From: Sulfurovum sp.
GTDB taxonomy: Bacteria > Campylobacterota > Campylobacteria > Campylobacterales > Sulfurovaceae
Direction of reading: 5' to 3'
Assembly (NCBI GenBank): GCA_027062365.1
Contig: JAMOTK010000073.1
Location: forward strand, 1-64,000
Length of the DNA stretch: 64,000 nt
Under the pieces are notes generated by a model. The model ran no database searches, was not told the origin of the DNA, and worked only from the letters and a program-made list of their open reading frames with translations. Position numbers and translations under genes: made by a program. Positions 33,511-42,782 of the stretch are shown piece by piece (within the stretch, counting starts at the first letter, position 1; each line of letters opens with the position of its first letter).

Positions 33511-34815
33511 ATGAAAAGAGTCATTAATTTTAGTTTGGTGTGGGTTATGGTTTTAGGGTCTATAGCGTATGGGGTTGAAGATGAAAAAAGAGAGAGACTA
33601 CCTTCTGCTAGAGATGCGATACGAAGTGTATCAGATACAAAACTAAGAGAACTTTTAGTTGTTGATAATGTTGAGGATATGTTTACGAAGGGGAAAGTAA
33701 CAGGGCAAGTAAGGTCTATTTACTCAAATATAGCCTATGACAATGCTACGGATGTATTTGCTATGGCTATTGGAGGACAACTCAAATATGAATCGGCGAT
33801 ATTGAATGGTTTTAATATGGCTATGGGTTTGGCAACTACGTATGATGTAGGGTTTATCCGTGGTAATGGAGAAGGACATAATGATAGATTGTCTGGAAGT
33901 AATCATCATTATACAGAGATAACAGAAGCTTATCTCAATTATGTATATCAAGGATTAACCCTTAGAGTAGGTCGGCAGGGACTAGATACCCCATTGGCAG
34001 ATAGTGATGATGTTAGAATGATTTCTAATACATTTGAAGCATATACAGCGTCAGTTAAAATAGATAATTTTTCTCTCATGGCAGGTCATTTACTAAGATG
34101 GCAAGGTGCTGATGCTGGTCTTGATGATGCGTGGACAAATCTAGGGGATAATGGTGTAAGTTTTGTAGGTATTTCGTATGCTACAGATAGGGTAGATGCA
34201 AATGCTTGGTACTATAATATCTCAAATGCTTCAATGCATGATAGTGAAGCAGGAGCTGATGAAAATGGAAATAATAGTATCTATTTGGATGTGACTGGAC
34301 ACTTTAGTCTACATGAGGACATCGCTTTAGATATAGGGGTACAATATTTAAGACAAGATACGTTAGACAGTAGCAATGTCCAAGCAGATATATATGGTGT
34401 GAGGGCAGAGCTTATCGTCTCTAATTTGGGTATCAATATGGCATACAACAGATCCAAAAAGAAAAATGGAAAACATAGTTTTAGTGGATATGGTGGAGGT
34501 ACGCTTTTTACAAATATGGATACGATGATTATAGATGAAATAACTGAAGACAGAGATGCTACTTCATTGGTATTTGGCTTAAGTTATGAAGTATCTGATT
34601 TTAATGTACTTTATGCTTATGGTGATTTTAGTGGGGATAAAAATTCTTTAGGAGTTAAAGCACATATTGTAGAACAAAATATTGCTGTAGAATACACTCC
34701 TAATGATGATGTGACCTTGGGTGCTATTTATGTAATGGAGGAAAATAAAGAAGATGCACGTAGTCAAGACTTTAATAGTAATAATTTTAGAGTTTTAGTA
34801 AGCTATAATTTTTAG
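33511..34815 (+). CDS. Outer-membrane porin-like beta-barrel protein
   Basis: A 434-residue protein with a signal peptide (about 1-21), a short periplasmic leader with S-A-R-D-A-I-R, then alternating strand-like segments typical of a 16-18-strand barrel, and a terminal Phe (V-L-V-S-Y-N-F) as needed for barrel assembly. The G-K-V-T-G-Q-V-R-S-I-Y-S-N start of the barrel and the L-R-V-G-R-Q strand resemble OprD-type porins. Substrate is unknown. A Fur-like array upstream suggests iron response. It stands alone between the repeat-protein cassette and the PBP1A gene. Confidence 0.78.
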   Translation: MKRVINFSLVWVMVLGSIAYGVEDEKRERLPSARDAIRSVSDTKLRELLVVDNVEDMFTKGKVTGQVRSIYSNIAYDNATDVFAMAIGGQLKYESAILNGFNMAMGLATTYDVGFIRGNGEGHNDRLSGSNHHYTEITEAYLNYVYQGLTLRVGRQGLDTPLADSDDVRMISNTFEAYTASVKIDNFSLMAGHLLRWQGADAGLDDAWTNLGDNGVSFVGISYATDRVDANAWYYNISNASMHDSEAGADENGNNSIYLDVTGHFSLHEDIALDIGVQYLRQDTLDSSNVQADIYGVRAELIVSNLGINMAYNRSKKKNGKHSFSGYGGGTLFTNMDTMIIDEITEDRDATSLVFGLSYEVSDFNVLYAYGDFSGDKNSLGVKAHIVEQNIAVEYTPNDDVTLGAIYVMEENKEDARSQDFNSNNFRVLVSYNF

Positions 34816-34947
34816 TAGATAGAGCCAAGATGAAAATAGACAGATTTATCTCTTAGCGTATCTTTTAAGATAGCGATATTTAAAGGATATGCTAAAGTAT
34901 TAGGATTATACGCTAAAATAGTATCTATATAACTTCAAAGGTTTCTT

Positions 34948-37071
34948 GTGTTCAATAGTTTGATAAAAGGTTCTATTATTTTAGCGATGCTTTTTGCTGT
35001 GGCATTGACAGCTTCATTTATCTATGCTTATGAAGAAATCTCTTTGGATGCAGATAAACTTATCCATTATAAGCCTGATACTTCTTCTATTATCTATGAT
35101 AGAAATGGTGAAAAACTTGCCTATGTTTTTAAAAAACAGCATCGTTTGTATGCACGTTACGATGAGATACCAGGGTTTTTTGTAGAGGGTCTTGTGGCGA
35201 TGGAAGATACACGATTTTTTGAACATAATGGGGTGAATCTTGATGCGATTATTAGAGCGATTGTCAAAGATATACAAGCAGGTAGTTTTGTAGAGGGTGG
35301 AAGTACACTCACTCAACAACTCATCAAAAATAAAGTCCTCTCTAATGAGAAAAAACTAGCACGTAAGATAAAAGAAGCCATTTTAGCACTCAAAATAGAA
35401 CATGAGCTAAGTAAAGAAGAGATTCTTGAACGCTATGTCAATGAAATATCGTATGGTAATAACTATTTTGGTGTTAAGACAGCATCCAATGGATACTTTC
35501 ATAAAGAGATGCATGAATTGACACATAAAGAGATGGCTATATTGGTAGGACTACCCAATGCTCCTAGCTATTATAATCCTCTAAAACACTATAAACGTGC
35601 TTTAAATCGTGCCAATAATGTACTCTATCGTATGAAAAGTATAGGATGGATTACACAAAGTGATTACCTTAAAGCTGTAAAAGAATCCCCTAAAGTTTAT
35701 AAAACATCATTGACACAAAATATAGCTCCAGAGATTATTGATGAAGTATTGAGACGTTTTAAGGGAAAATTAGGCGATATTCGTACAGGTGGATATAAAA
35801 TATACACCACTATCGATATGCAACAACAGTCTATCGCCAAAGATGCCGTAAAATTTGCCTATACAAAAGCCCTCAAAAAATACAAAGAAAATGCCAAAAA
35901 GTCTACGCTAAATGTAGCCTTTGTCGCTGTAGAGAGCAGTACAGGAGATATATTGGCGATGGTAGGAAGTACGGACTATAAAAAGTCCAATTTTAACCGT
36001 GTAACACAATCAGAGCGTCAACCAGGGTCTGCGTTTAAGCCTTTTATCTATCAGACGGCATTGGATATGGGGTATAACCCTGCCTCTCCTTTGACTGATT
36101 TGGCACGAACCTTTCAGTACTATTATAAAGGCAAACCTAAGATATGGTCACCTAAGAATTATGAACATGACTTTAAGGGATTTATCTCTTTTAGAGAAGC
36201 ATTGGTACATTCACGTAACTTAGCTACGATTAATCTTGTATCTGATTTGGGTGTAAGTACAATACGCAAAAGATTGGCGTTTTTGGATGTGCCTCATATC
36301 CCTAGAGATATGTCTATAGCCTTGGGAAATCTAGGGCTTAGTCCTCTAAAGATGGCACAGATATTTTCTGTATTTGCCAATAAAGGACACATGATAGAGC
36401 CTAGACTTGTGAGTAAGATTGTCTCCAAAGAGGGTGCTGTAATATTTGAAACACGTCTCAAAGAGATAAGTGACTTCACCACAGCAGAACAAGCCTACCT
36501 TATGACCGATGTGTTGATGGATGTGGTCAAGCGTGGTACAGGACGTAATGCACAAGTCAAGGGCATAGAATTAGCAGGAAAAACAGGTACTACCAATAAC
36601 AACGTTGATGCATGGTTTTGTGGCTATTCTCCTACGATAGAGACGATTGTATGGTTTGGTAGAGACAACAATAAGCCAATCGGTCGTGGAGCAACAGGAG
36701 GAGCGATAGCTGCACCTGCTTTTGCTTATTATTATAAAAAACTTTTAAAACTTTATCCTGAGACAAAACGTAATTTTGATATACCAGAGGGTGTGTTTAA
36801 AGGAAGGTATGAAGGTAAATCAGAATTTTATACCCAAATTTCACCTCTGCCTAATGCCCATAAAAAACATGCCAATCAGTATAACTCACTCTTAGAAGAA
36901 GAGATAAATATCGTTGAAGATGTAGCCCCTGAAGGGTCTTCTTTGGAGATGGCATCTACGATTGATATTGACAACCATTCAGGTAAAAAAGACAAAAAAG
37001 ACACCAATTTACACCCAGAAAGAAAAGTCCCTCTTACCCCAGTATCAGAGGATAGTGGTACATTATTTTAG
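34948..37071 (+). CDS. Penicillin-binding protein 1A family (bifunctional transglycosylase/transpeptidase)
   Basis: A class A PBP of 707 residues that polymerises glycan strands and cross-links peptides in the periplasm. One N-terminal membrane helix (about 5-27) precedes the GT51 domain (E-D-T-R-F-F-E-H-N-G and G-G-S-T-L-T-Q-Q motifs), followed by the transpeptidase domain with S361-A-F-K, H-S-R-N and K545-T-G-T-T. The C-terminal 70 residues are a low-complexity, charged tail. The start is GTG 34948 with AAAGG upstream. It is followed after 9 bases by a Na+/H+ antiporter gene, an unusual but probably co-transcribed neighbour. Confidence 0.95.
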   Translation: MFNSLIKGSIILAMLFAVALTASFIYAYEEISLDADKLIHYKPDTSSIIYDRNGEKLAYVFKKQHRLYARYDEIPGFFVEGLVAMEDTRFFEHNGVNLDAIIRAIVKDIQAGSFVEGGSTLTQQLIKNKVLSNEKKLARKIKEAILALKIEHELSKEEILERYVNEISYGNNYFGVKTASNGYFHKEMHELTHKEMAILVGLPNAPSYYNPLKHYKRALNRANNVLYRMKSIGWITQSDYLKAVKESPKVYKTSLTQNIAPEIIDEVLRRFKGKLGDIRTGGYKIYTTIDMQQQSIAKDAVKFAYTKALKKYKENAKKSTLNVAFVAVESSTGDILAMVGSTDYKKSNFNRVTQSERQPGSAFKPFIYQTALDMGYNPASPLTDLARTFQYYYKGKPKIWSPKNYEHDFKGFISFREALVHSRNLATINLVSDLGVSTIRKRLAFLDVPHIPRDMSIALGNLGLSPLKMAQIFSVFANKGHMIEPRLVSKIVSKEGAVIFETRLKEISDFTTAEQAYLMTDVLMDVVKRGTGRNAQVKGIELAGKTGTTNNNVDAWFCGYSPTIETIVWFGRDNNKPIGRGATGGAIAAPAFAYYYKKLLKLYPETKRNFDIPEGVFKGRYEGKSEFYTQISPLPNAHKKHANQYNSLLEEEINIVEDVAPEGSSLEMASTIDIDNHSGKKDKKDTNLHPERKVPLTPVSEDSGTLF

Positions 37072-37080
37072 GAGAATAGC

Positions 37081-38385
37081 ATGCACAGTTTTGCACCAGA
37101 GATTATACTTATTACGATATTAGGATTGGTTGTCTTTTCCGATGCCCTTGCTTTTAAACTCAAAATCCCTTCGGTTTTTATATTGCTTATCGGGTCTTAT
37201 ACGATTTATACCTATGTACCGATGGCAGTTCCCATTGACTTAAAACAGCATTTTGATGCCATTATACTTTTTTGTATCCCACTTATTTTTATGGGTGATG
37301 CCTTACATTTGCATTTTTTAGACATCAAAAAGTATAAATGGGATATTTTTTATCTAGCAGTTGTTGCTGTCTCTTTGTCTATTACCGTGGGTGCTAGTAT
37401 GTACTACTTAGGGATATTTGAAGGATTAACAATGGGTGCGTATGTATCACTCTTTGCTATCAATATGGCTACAGATGCTGTGAGTGTACAGTCTATTCTC
37501 TCTAGGTTTCAAGGGATTAGCCACCATCTAAAAGTACTCATCGAGGGGGAATCTTTAGGCAATGATGCTACGGCTGTTATCGCATTTTTCTTTATAGGGT
37601 TACCATGGATGATGAGTGGAGAGATAGAGGCAGGAAGTGCCATGTTTGATGCCTTACGTGTCTTTGTCGTGAGTATTGGTATAGGGCTTGTGATAGGATT
37701 TGTCTTTTATATGCTTATGAAACTTTTTTCAGACAAAAGAAGTGAATTTTTTGCTTTTGTGATAGAAGCGTATCTAGCCTATGTGATAGCAGAAGAGATG
37801 CATGTTTCAGGTATCTTGACACTCATTGTAGCTATCATCGCTACCAACGCATGGATAGACAGTGATAATATTGTACTAGAGGAGAATCATGCCAAAAAGA
37901 CTAAGGGATTTATGCGTAAATTACGCTTATCCACTATCAAATCAACGACTACTGAACGCTTAGAATACATCTACGAAATGGCAAAAGAGTTTGGCTATAT
38001 TGCAGCTGTTATGATATTTTTTGTTTTAGCAGAGATGGTAAACTTTGAGAAGCTATGGCAGTATAAGAGTGAGATACTCATCATGTTTACTATCACTACC
38101 TTAATCCGTGCAGTTTCTATGGCAAAATTTGCTTTTATTGGCGATAAGATAAAGCATATAGCCCCTGTTGGCATAGAGGGTTGGTTTATCCTTACTTTCT
38201 CTGGGATGAAAGGGGCATTGTCTATCATCTTGGTACACATGATACCCAATAGTTTTGAGCATAAAGAGTTTTTTGAGGTCGTGACTGTGGGTGTCGTCAT
38301 GATGTCTATCTTTGTTTATGGTACTATACTGTGGACGTACTTTACTTTCTTCAAAAAAGAAGAAGAACAAAAATTATTTACATAA
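37081..38385 (+). CDS. CPA1/NhaP-type Na+(K+)/H+ antiporter
   Basis: A 434-residue protein with about 12 membrane helices. The first helices hold F-S-D-A-L-A-F-K-L-K-I-P-S-V, and the core helix has E-S-L-G-N-D-A-T-A-V, including the N-D pair that binds the cation in electroneutral CPA1 exchangers. A further M-A-T-D-A-V-S-V segment matches the T-D-x-V motif. It should exchange Na+ or K+ for protons at the inner membrane, aiding pH and salt balance. It lies 9 bases after the PBP1A gene and 26 bases before the YiaA-like gene. Confidence 0.9.
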   Translation: MHSFAPEIILITILGLVVFSDALAFKLKIPSVFILLIGSYTIYTYVPMAVPIDLKQHFDAIILFCIPLIFMGDALHLHFLDIKKYKWDIFYLAVVAVSLSITVGASMYYLGIFEGLTMGAYVSLFAINMATDAVSVQSILSRFQGISHHLKVLIEGESLGNDATAVIAFFFIGLPWMMSGEIEAGSAMFDALRVFVVSIGIGLVIGFVFYMLMKLFSDKRSEFFAFVIEAYLAYVIAEEMHVSGILTLIVAIIATNAWIDSDNIVLEENHAKKTKGFMRKLRLSTIKSTTTERLEYIYEMAKEFGYIAAVMIFFVLAEMVNFEKLWQYKSEILIMFTITTLIRAVSMAKFAFIGDKIKHIAPVGIEGWFILTFSGMKGALSIILVHMIPNSFEHKEFFEVVTVGVVMMSIFVYGTILWTYFTFFKKEEEQKLFT

Positions 38386-38411
38386 ATTATTTATATAAAA
38401 AGGAAAATAAC

Positions 38412-38858
38412 ATGTCTCAAACACAACTACATAGTAAATGTCAAAAACCTACAGGTGCTTTTATCGGGGCATCTTGGGTGTCTTTACTCATCGGTATGAG
38501 TGCCTATCTTATTGGTCTTTGGAACTCTAATTTGGAACTCAATGAAAAGGGGTATTATTTTACGGTGTTACTTTATGGTCTTTTTTCTGCTATTTCTTTA
38601 CAAAAGAATGTGAGAGATAGACTAGCAGGTATAACAGTAACTAATATCTATTATGGGCTTTCTTGGTTTTCTTTGATGATAAGTAGCTTACTTTTGGCGA
38701 TTGGTATATGGAACAGTCAAATGTTAGCAAGTGAAAAAGGATTTTATCTCATGTCATTTGTATTAAGTCTTTTTGCTTCTATTACTATCCAAAAAAATAT
38801 CCGTGACCTAGCCCTTTCCCCACAAGAAGAAAATAGTATAGAACAAGAAAATGAGTAG
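38412..38858 (+). CDS. YiaA/YiaB-family inner membrane protein
   Basis: A 148-residue protein with two copies of a two-helix unit. Each has a G-x-S/W-x-S helix and ends in a L-Q-K-N-V-R-D or I-Q-K-N-I-R-D motif, typical of the YiaAB two-helix domain. Four membrane helices in total. Role unknown. The start at 38412 has AAAAGGA before it; a longer frame from 38331 overlaps the antiporter and is not conserved in style. A hydrophilic, Glu-rich tail ends the protein. Confidence 0.85.
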   Translation: MSQTQLHSKCQKPTGAFIGASWVSLLIGMSAYLIGLWNSNLELNEKGYYFTVLLYGLFSAISLQKNVRDRLAGITVTNIYYGLSWFSLMISSLLLAIGIWNSQMLASEKGFYLMSFVLSLFASITIQKNIRDLALSPQEENSIEQENE

Positions 38859-38926
38859 AGGAAATATAAAGTAATTTTTATTTATATGTAAGATAGAAAA
38901 GATTATACTATATATAAAGGATGAAA

Positions 38927-39721
38927 ATGAAACCTAGAAATAGAATAGTTAAAAATATAATACTTAAAAATAGTATTTTTCTTTTAGTACTACAGGTACC
39001 TCTTTGGGCCTTTGAGATAACATCAGCTTCTCATGCTGTAGATATCGCAGGAAAACAAAGAATGTTTACCCAAAATATGCTAAAAAATTATACTATGGTT
39101 GGCATGAATAATCAGTTTGGTAATCCATCAAAAAAACTCATTACGCTTGAAAAGGAGTTTGAAGAGCATTTAAATGCATTAGTACTTCAAGCACAAACAG
39201 CACAAACTAAAGAGAGTCTTACTGTGGTACAATCTCTTTGGACTCCTATTCTTCAAACGCTCAAAGAAACCCCTAGCAAGGAAAAAGTAGCAGGTCTTCA
39301 AAAGTCTTTAGATACATTATTGAAGGCTTCTGATACAGCCACACAGGCATTTGCAAAAGAATCAGGCAAATCATCTGCTAAAGTAGTCAATATGTCTGGT
39401 AAACAACGTATGCTTTCTCAGCGTATGGCAAGTTTATATATGCTTAAAGTTTGGGGGATTGATGACCCACTATTTGAAGCTAAACTACAAAAGTCAATGG
39501 ATGAGTTTAAAACTTCTCTTGTAAAGTTGGAACAAACAGAGATTAATACAGACGAAATCAACAAAGAACTCAAAAAGGTTAAACGTGCTTTTATGTACTT
39601 TGAGATGATGTCAAAATCAAAATCAAAATATACACCTTCTTTGATTTATAAAAAATCAAATGATATATTGAAATCAATGAATAGTGTTACACATGCCTAT
39701 GTGGCATTAGAAAATAAATAG
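38927..39721 (+). CDS. Stand-alone secreted protein with two PilJ-type (nitrate/nitrite-sensor-like) domains
   Basis: An N-terminal signal or anchor (about 12-28) is followed by two helical-bundle units, each starting with a G-K-Q-R-M motif: A-G-K-Q-R-M-F-T-Q-N-M-L and S-G-K-Q-R-M-L-S-Q-R-M-A. This is the hallmark of the PilJ/NarX N-terminal ligand-binding family, in which it senses nitrate, nitrite or other signals for a kinase or chemoreceptor. Here no signalling domain follows, so the protein acts alone or with a partner encoded elsewhere. ATG 38927 has AAAGG at good spacing; ATG 38921 is an alternative. The nor operon lies a few kb away. Confidence 0.8.
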   Translation: MKPRNRIVKNIILKNSIFLLVLQVPLWAFEITSASHAVDIAGKQRMFTQNMLKNYTMVGMNNQFGNPSKKLITLEKEFEEHLNALVLQAQTAQTKESLTVVQSLWTPILQTLKETPSKEKVAGLQKSLDTLLKASDTATQAFAKESGKSSAKVVNMSGKQRMLSQRMASLYMLKVWGIDDPLFEAKLQKSMDEFKTSLVKLEQTEINTDEINKELKKVKRAFMYFEMMSKSKSKYTPSLIYKKSNDILKSMNSVTHAYVALENK

Positions 39722-39736
39722 AAAAAGAGAGAATTA

Positions 39737-40402
39737 CTAGGTAGTTCTTGCTTCTTTTTCTACAATACCACTCATGCCAAAACGTCTTCCTAACTCTTGC
39801 TTGACTCTATCAGGAGAGATGTCACGGTAGCCTAAGCCTACGAGGGTATGGTAGAGTAAATCAGCACTTTCATAGATTACCTGCTCATCACTCTCTTTTT
39901 CTATTGCTACACAGACTTCATCAGCTTCTTCACGAATTTTACTTAGTAGTAGTGCTTTATCATCAAGTAGTTTTTTTGTCCATGATTTGGCTTCTTTAGA
40001 GGCATTTTTTCGCTCTAGTATCGTATGATAAAGCGTATCAACCACACTATAAAGAGCATCGGTATCTATTTGGGGTTCTAATACACGCTTTTCTTGCATT
40101 ACAGAGGTAAAGAAACAACTCTTTGTCCCTGTATGACACGCCACACCATTTTGATAGATTTTGAGTATCAGGGTATCAGCATCACAATCAAGAAGCATGT
40201 CTTTTACTTCTTGCGTATGTCCAGAGCTTTCGCCCTTTTTCCAGATACGTTGTTTACTCCGACTAAAGTAATGTGCATAGCCAGTCTCTAGGGTAAGGGT
40301 ATAGGCTTCTTCATTCATATAGGCTAACATCAAGACTTCATTGGTTTCAAAGTCTTGTGCTATCGCAGGGATAAGAGGGTTTTTATTCCAGTCTATTTTC
40401 AT
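39737..40402 (-). CDS. hisIE: Bifunctional phosphoribosyl-AMP cyclohydrolase / phosphoribosyl-ATP pyrophosphatase
   Basis: HisI (about 1-105) shows M-N-E-E-A, W-K-K-G-E-S-S-G-H-x-Q and the zinc-binding C-H-T-G-x-x-S-C-F. HisE (about 115-205) has the E-x-x-E...E-x-x-D-V/A-D acidic pattern around K-I-R-E-E-A-D-E-V and E-S-A-D-L-L-Y-H. Together they carry out the second and third steps of histidine synthesis. 221 residues is normal for the fusion. It lies 4 bases downstream of the SPFH gene in a run with ilvE, but the genes probably work separately. Confidence 0.95.
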   Translation of the reverse strand: MKIDWNKNPLIPAIAQDFETNEVLMLAYMNEEAYTLTLETGYAHYFSRSKQRIWKKGESSGHTQEVKDMLLDCDADTLILKIYQNGVACHTGTKSCFFTSVMQEKRVLEPQIDTDALYSVVDTLYHTILERKNASKEAKSWTKKLLDDKALLLSKIREEADEVCVAIEKESDEQVIYESADLLYHTLVGLGYRDISPDRVKQELGRRFGMSGIVEKEARTT

Positions 40403-40406
40403 GAGC

Positions 40407-41522
40407 TTATTGTTGTCCCATCAACCGTTGTTGTTGTTTTCCTTTGGTATCTACCCAAATATTTGGTACTGCTCCACCAGGGGTTAAGAAAATTTGTGCA
40501 TTTTTATTGACCTTAAGGGCTTCGTTAAATTTCCCTTGTACTTTGATTTGTTCGAGTTGAATCAACGCAGGAGTCAATGAATCAGAGATAAGTTTATTGG
40601 CTTTGGCTTGTTCTTCTGCTTCGATACGGATTTTATCTGCTGCACCTTGTGCTTCGATACGGTTCTTCTCAGCGATACCAGAAGCTTCTTCTGCTCTTTT
40701 TTGGGCATCAATAGTGGCTCTTCTTTTTTGTTGCTCTGCCATCTGTACATCATTAATACTATTTTGAACATTTTCAGGAAGATTGATATTTCTTAAATCA
40801 ACGGCTACGAGTATAACAGGTTGTCCATCATGAGAGTTAATAGATTTGGCAATCATAGATTTAATCTTGTTGTTAATCTCAGTTCTTTTTTCTGCTGTTT
40901 CTTCTGCGATATATTGACCAAGGACATCTCTTACTACACTTCTTACGGTAGGATTAATAAGACTCTCTTCCCAGCTCATACCATAGTTTGCAATAGTTGC
41001 AGGCGCACTTTTAGGTTTGAGTTTGTATTGGATAGAAATATCTATATCCACTTTGAGGTTTCTTTTATCTTTTACAGTAATGGCACTGGCTCTTTTAATA
41101 TTGCTACCATAGTTTTGACCCATAAGACTGTTAGATTGTCTATCTCCAATATAGGTACTTTTTGTATTTGAATATACAATTTGGCGTGTTTTGATACTTA
41201 CAGGAATAATCTCTTGAATCACAGGTAAAATAATGTGAAATCCTGCTCTAAGTGGCTCATCTTGAAATTTACCCATGTTCACTTTAATACCCACTTCTCC
41301 TTCATTGATAATCGTAAATGGTTTAAAAGCAAATATAGCAAAAACAATAGCTACAATAGCGATAATCCAAGGACCACCTTTTCCTAGATTGTTGAGTGGG
41401 TTTTCAAAATTATTTCCACCATTACCACCATTGCTTCCATTACCCCCACCACTACTGTTGGGTGTGCTTTTTTTCATGGTTGGTTTTTTCTTTTTAAAAT
41501 AGTCGTTCATATCTGCTGGCAT
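40407..41522 (-). CDS. Prohibitin-like SPFH-domain membrane protein
   Basis: A 371-residue protein with a Gly/Asn-rich N-terminal tail, one membrane helix (about 53-70), an SPFH domain (I-N-E-G-E-V-G-I-K-V at its start), a long Ala/Glu/Gln-rich coiled coil (about 270-325) and a C-terminal tail. SPFH proteins form large rings or cages at membranes and often regulate proteases such as FtsH. The ATG at 41522 follows AAGGA. The order with ilvE upstream recalls the Cj0268c-Cj0269c pair of Campylobacter. Whether it is HflK-like or prohibitin-like cannot be told by eye, though the lack of a separate hflC gene favours prohibitin-like. Confidence 0.88.
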   Translation of the reverse strand: MPADMNDYFKKKKPTMKKSTPNSSGGGNGSNGGNGGNNFENPLNNLGKGGPWIIAIVAIVFAIFAFKPFTIINEGEVGIKVNMGKFQDEPLRAGFHIILPVIQEIIPVSIKTRQIVYSNTKSTYIGDRQSNSLMGQNYGSNIKRASAITVKDKRNLKVDIDISIQYKLKPKSAPATIANYGMSWEESLINPTVRSVVRDVLGQYIAEETAEKRTEINNKIKSMIAKSINSHDGQPVILVAVDLRNINLPENVQNSINDVQMAEQQKRRATIDAQKRAEEASGIAEKNRIEAQGAADKIRIEAEEQAKANKLISDSLTPALIQLEQIKVQGKFNEALKVNKNAQIFLTPGGAVPNIWVDTKGKQQQRLMGQQ

Positions 41523-41531
41523 TAAATTTCC

Positions 41532-42452
41532 TTAGTTTATATAGGTTAAATGTTGGACGTAATCAGGGTTTTTTCCTGCTACGACATCAAAGTACGCTGT
41601 TTGTATTTTTTCTGTGATAGTGCCTCTTGAACCACATCCGATGATACGTGCATCGACTTCACGCACAGGGGTTACTTCTGCTGCTGTACCTGTGAGAAAA
41701 CACTCATCACAGATATAAATTTCTTCTCTTGTGATACGTCTTCTAATGACTTCTATCCCCATATCTGTTGCCAAATCTATCACCGTTTGTTGTGTGATAG
41801 ACTCCAAAGTATTGTCTGATGGAGGAGAGATGAGCTTACCATCTCTTACCATAAAAAAACACGCGCCACTTGCTTCTGCTATATATCCTTGGTCATCACG
41901 AAGTAACGCTTCATCATACCCAGCTTCTACAGCTTCAAACTTTGCCATTTGAGAATTGAGATAATTTGCTACGGCTTTTGCTTTTCCCATACCAGAAGTA
42001 TTGGGTGTGCGTGTCATAGACGAAATTTTGAGACGTATGCCTTCTCTAAGTCCTTCTTCACCCAAATACGCACCCCATTTCCATGCAGAAATAGAAACTT
42101 GTACAGGACAATCTTTATGATAAAGCCCCATCACACCATACCCCAAATAGACAAGGGGTCTAATATATGCACCATCAAAAAGCTCATTTTCTTGAAGTAG
42201 TTTGACCTGAGCATCATTGAGTTCTTCTACACTATACGGCACATCTATCAGTGTCATTTTTGATGAGTTTATCAGTCTTTTGGTATGTTCGGTGAGCTTA
42301 AAAATAGCACATCTACCATCGACTGTTTTATATGCTTTTGTACCTTCTATCGCACCATTACCATAGTGTAAAGTATGCGTTAGTACATGCACTTTTGCAT
42401 CATCCCAAGGGGTAAATTCCCCATCCATCCAAATAGTTTTTGCTTTATCCAT
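41532..42452 (-). CDS. ilvE: Branched-chain amino acid aminotransferase
   Basis: A fold-type IV PLP enzyme of 306 residues for the last step of Ile, Leu and Val synthesis. Marks: W-M-D-G-E-F, H-Y-G-N-G-A-I-E-G, N-Y-L-N-S-Q with the PLP Lys just before (G-K-A-K-A-V-A), G-Y-D-E-A-L-L, A-E-A-S-G-A, and C-F-L-T-G-T-A-A-E-V-T-P. The start ATG 42452 has GGAG upstream; a TTG at 42467 would add five residues. It is followed after 9 bases by the SPFH gene. Confidence 0.96.
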   Translation of the reverse strand: MDKAKTIWMDGEFTPWDDAKVHVLTHTLHYGNGAIEGTKAYKTVDGRCAIFKLTEHTKRLINSSKMTLIDVPYSVEELNDAQVKLLQENELFDGAYIRPLVYLGYGVMGLYHKDCPVQVSISAWKWGAYLGEEGLREGIRLKISSMTRTPNTSGMGKAKAVANYLNSQMAKFEAVEAGYDEALLRDDQGYIAEASGACFFMVRDGKLISPPSDNTLESITQQTVIDLATDMGIEVIRRRITREEIYICDECFLTGTAAEVTPVREVDARIIGCGSRGTITEKIQTAYFDVVAGKNPDYVQHLTYIN

Positions 42453-42516
42453 ATTATGCGACTCCAAAATTAATGAATTATTTTAGCTAAATTGTGGTTA
42501 ATGATGGGTTATGGCA

Positions 42517-42774
42517 TCAATTTATAGGTAGATAATAGCTCATACCTATCACCAAGAGTACAACAAAAAGCCAAATACTTGGGATGAGTCTATAGCCTAG
42601 CTTGACACTCTTTAATCCCATAAAATAATCAATCACCAATTGCCCTTTGATAAAGGTGGTCAGGAGTAAAATAGCGACAAAAAAGTGATTGATAATCCCA
42701 AAGTATCCTAATGAGAAAGCAAAAATACTAAAAAATACTAAGCAACCCCAAGCTATTTCTAAACTATTTTTCAT
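42517..42774 (-). CDS. norF: NorF-like small membrane subunit (cytochrome c oxidase subunit IV family)
   Basis: An 85-residue protein with three membrane helices in the style of the prokaryotic COX4/NorF family: a central T-T-F-I-K-G-Q-L-V-I-D-Y-F-M segment is characteristic. NorF proteins aid the full activity of nitric oxide reductase but their exact role is unsettled. The start ATG at 42774 follows AAGG; an upstream in-frame ATG at 42822 lies within norE. It is the last gene of the nor operon. Confidence 0.78.
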   Translation of the reverse strand: MKNSLEIAWGCLVFFSIFAFSLGYFGIINHFFVAILLLTTFIKGQLVIDYFMGLKSVKLGYRLIPSIWLFVVLLVIGMSYYLPIN

Positions 42775-42782
42775 TGAAAGCC

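Noticed and set aside
39721-39762. AGAAAAAG / CTTTTTCT arms as a terminator between the PilJ-type gene and hisIE
   Set aside because: The arms are far apart with a loop of 26 bases, are purine/pyrimidine simple sequence and partly lie in the hisIE coding end; too weak to call.
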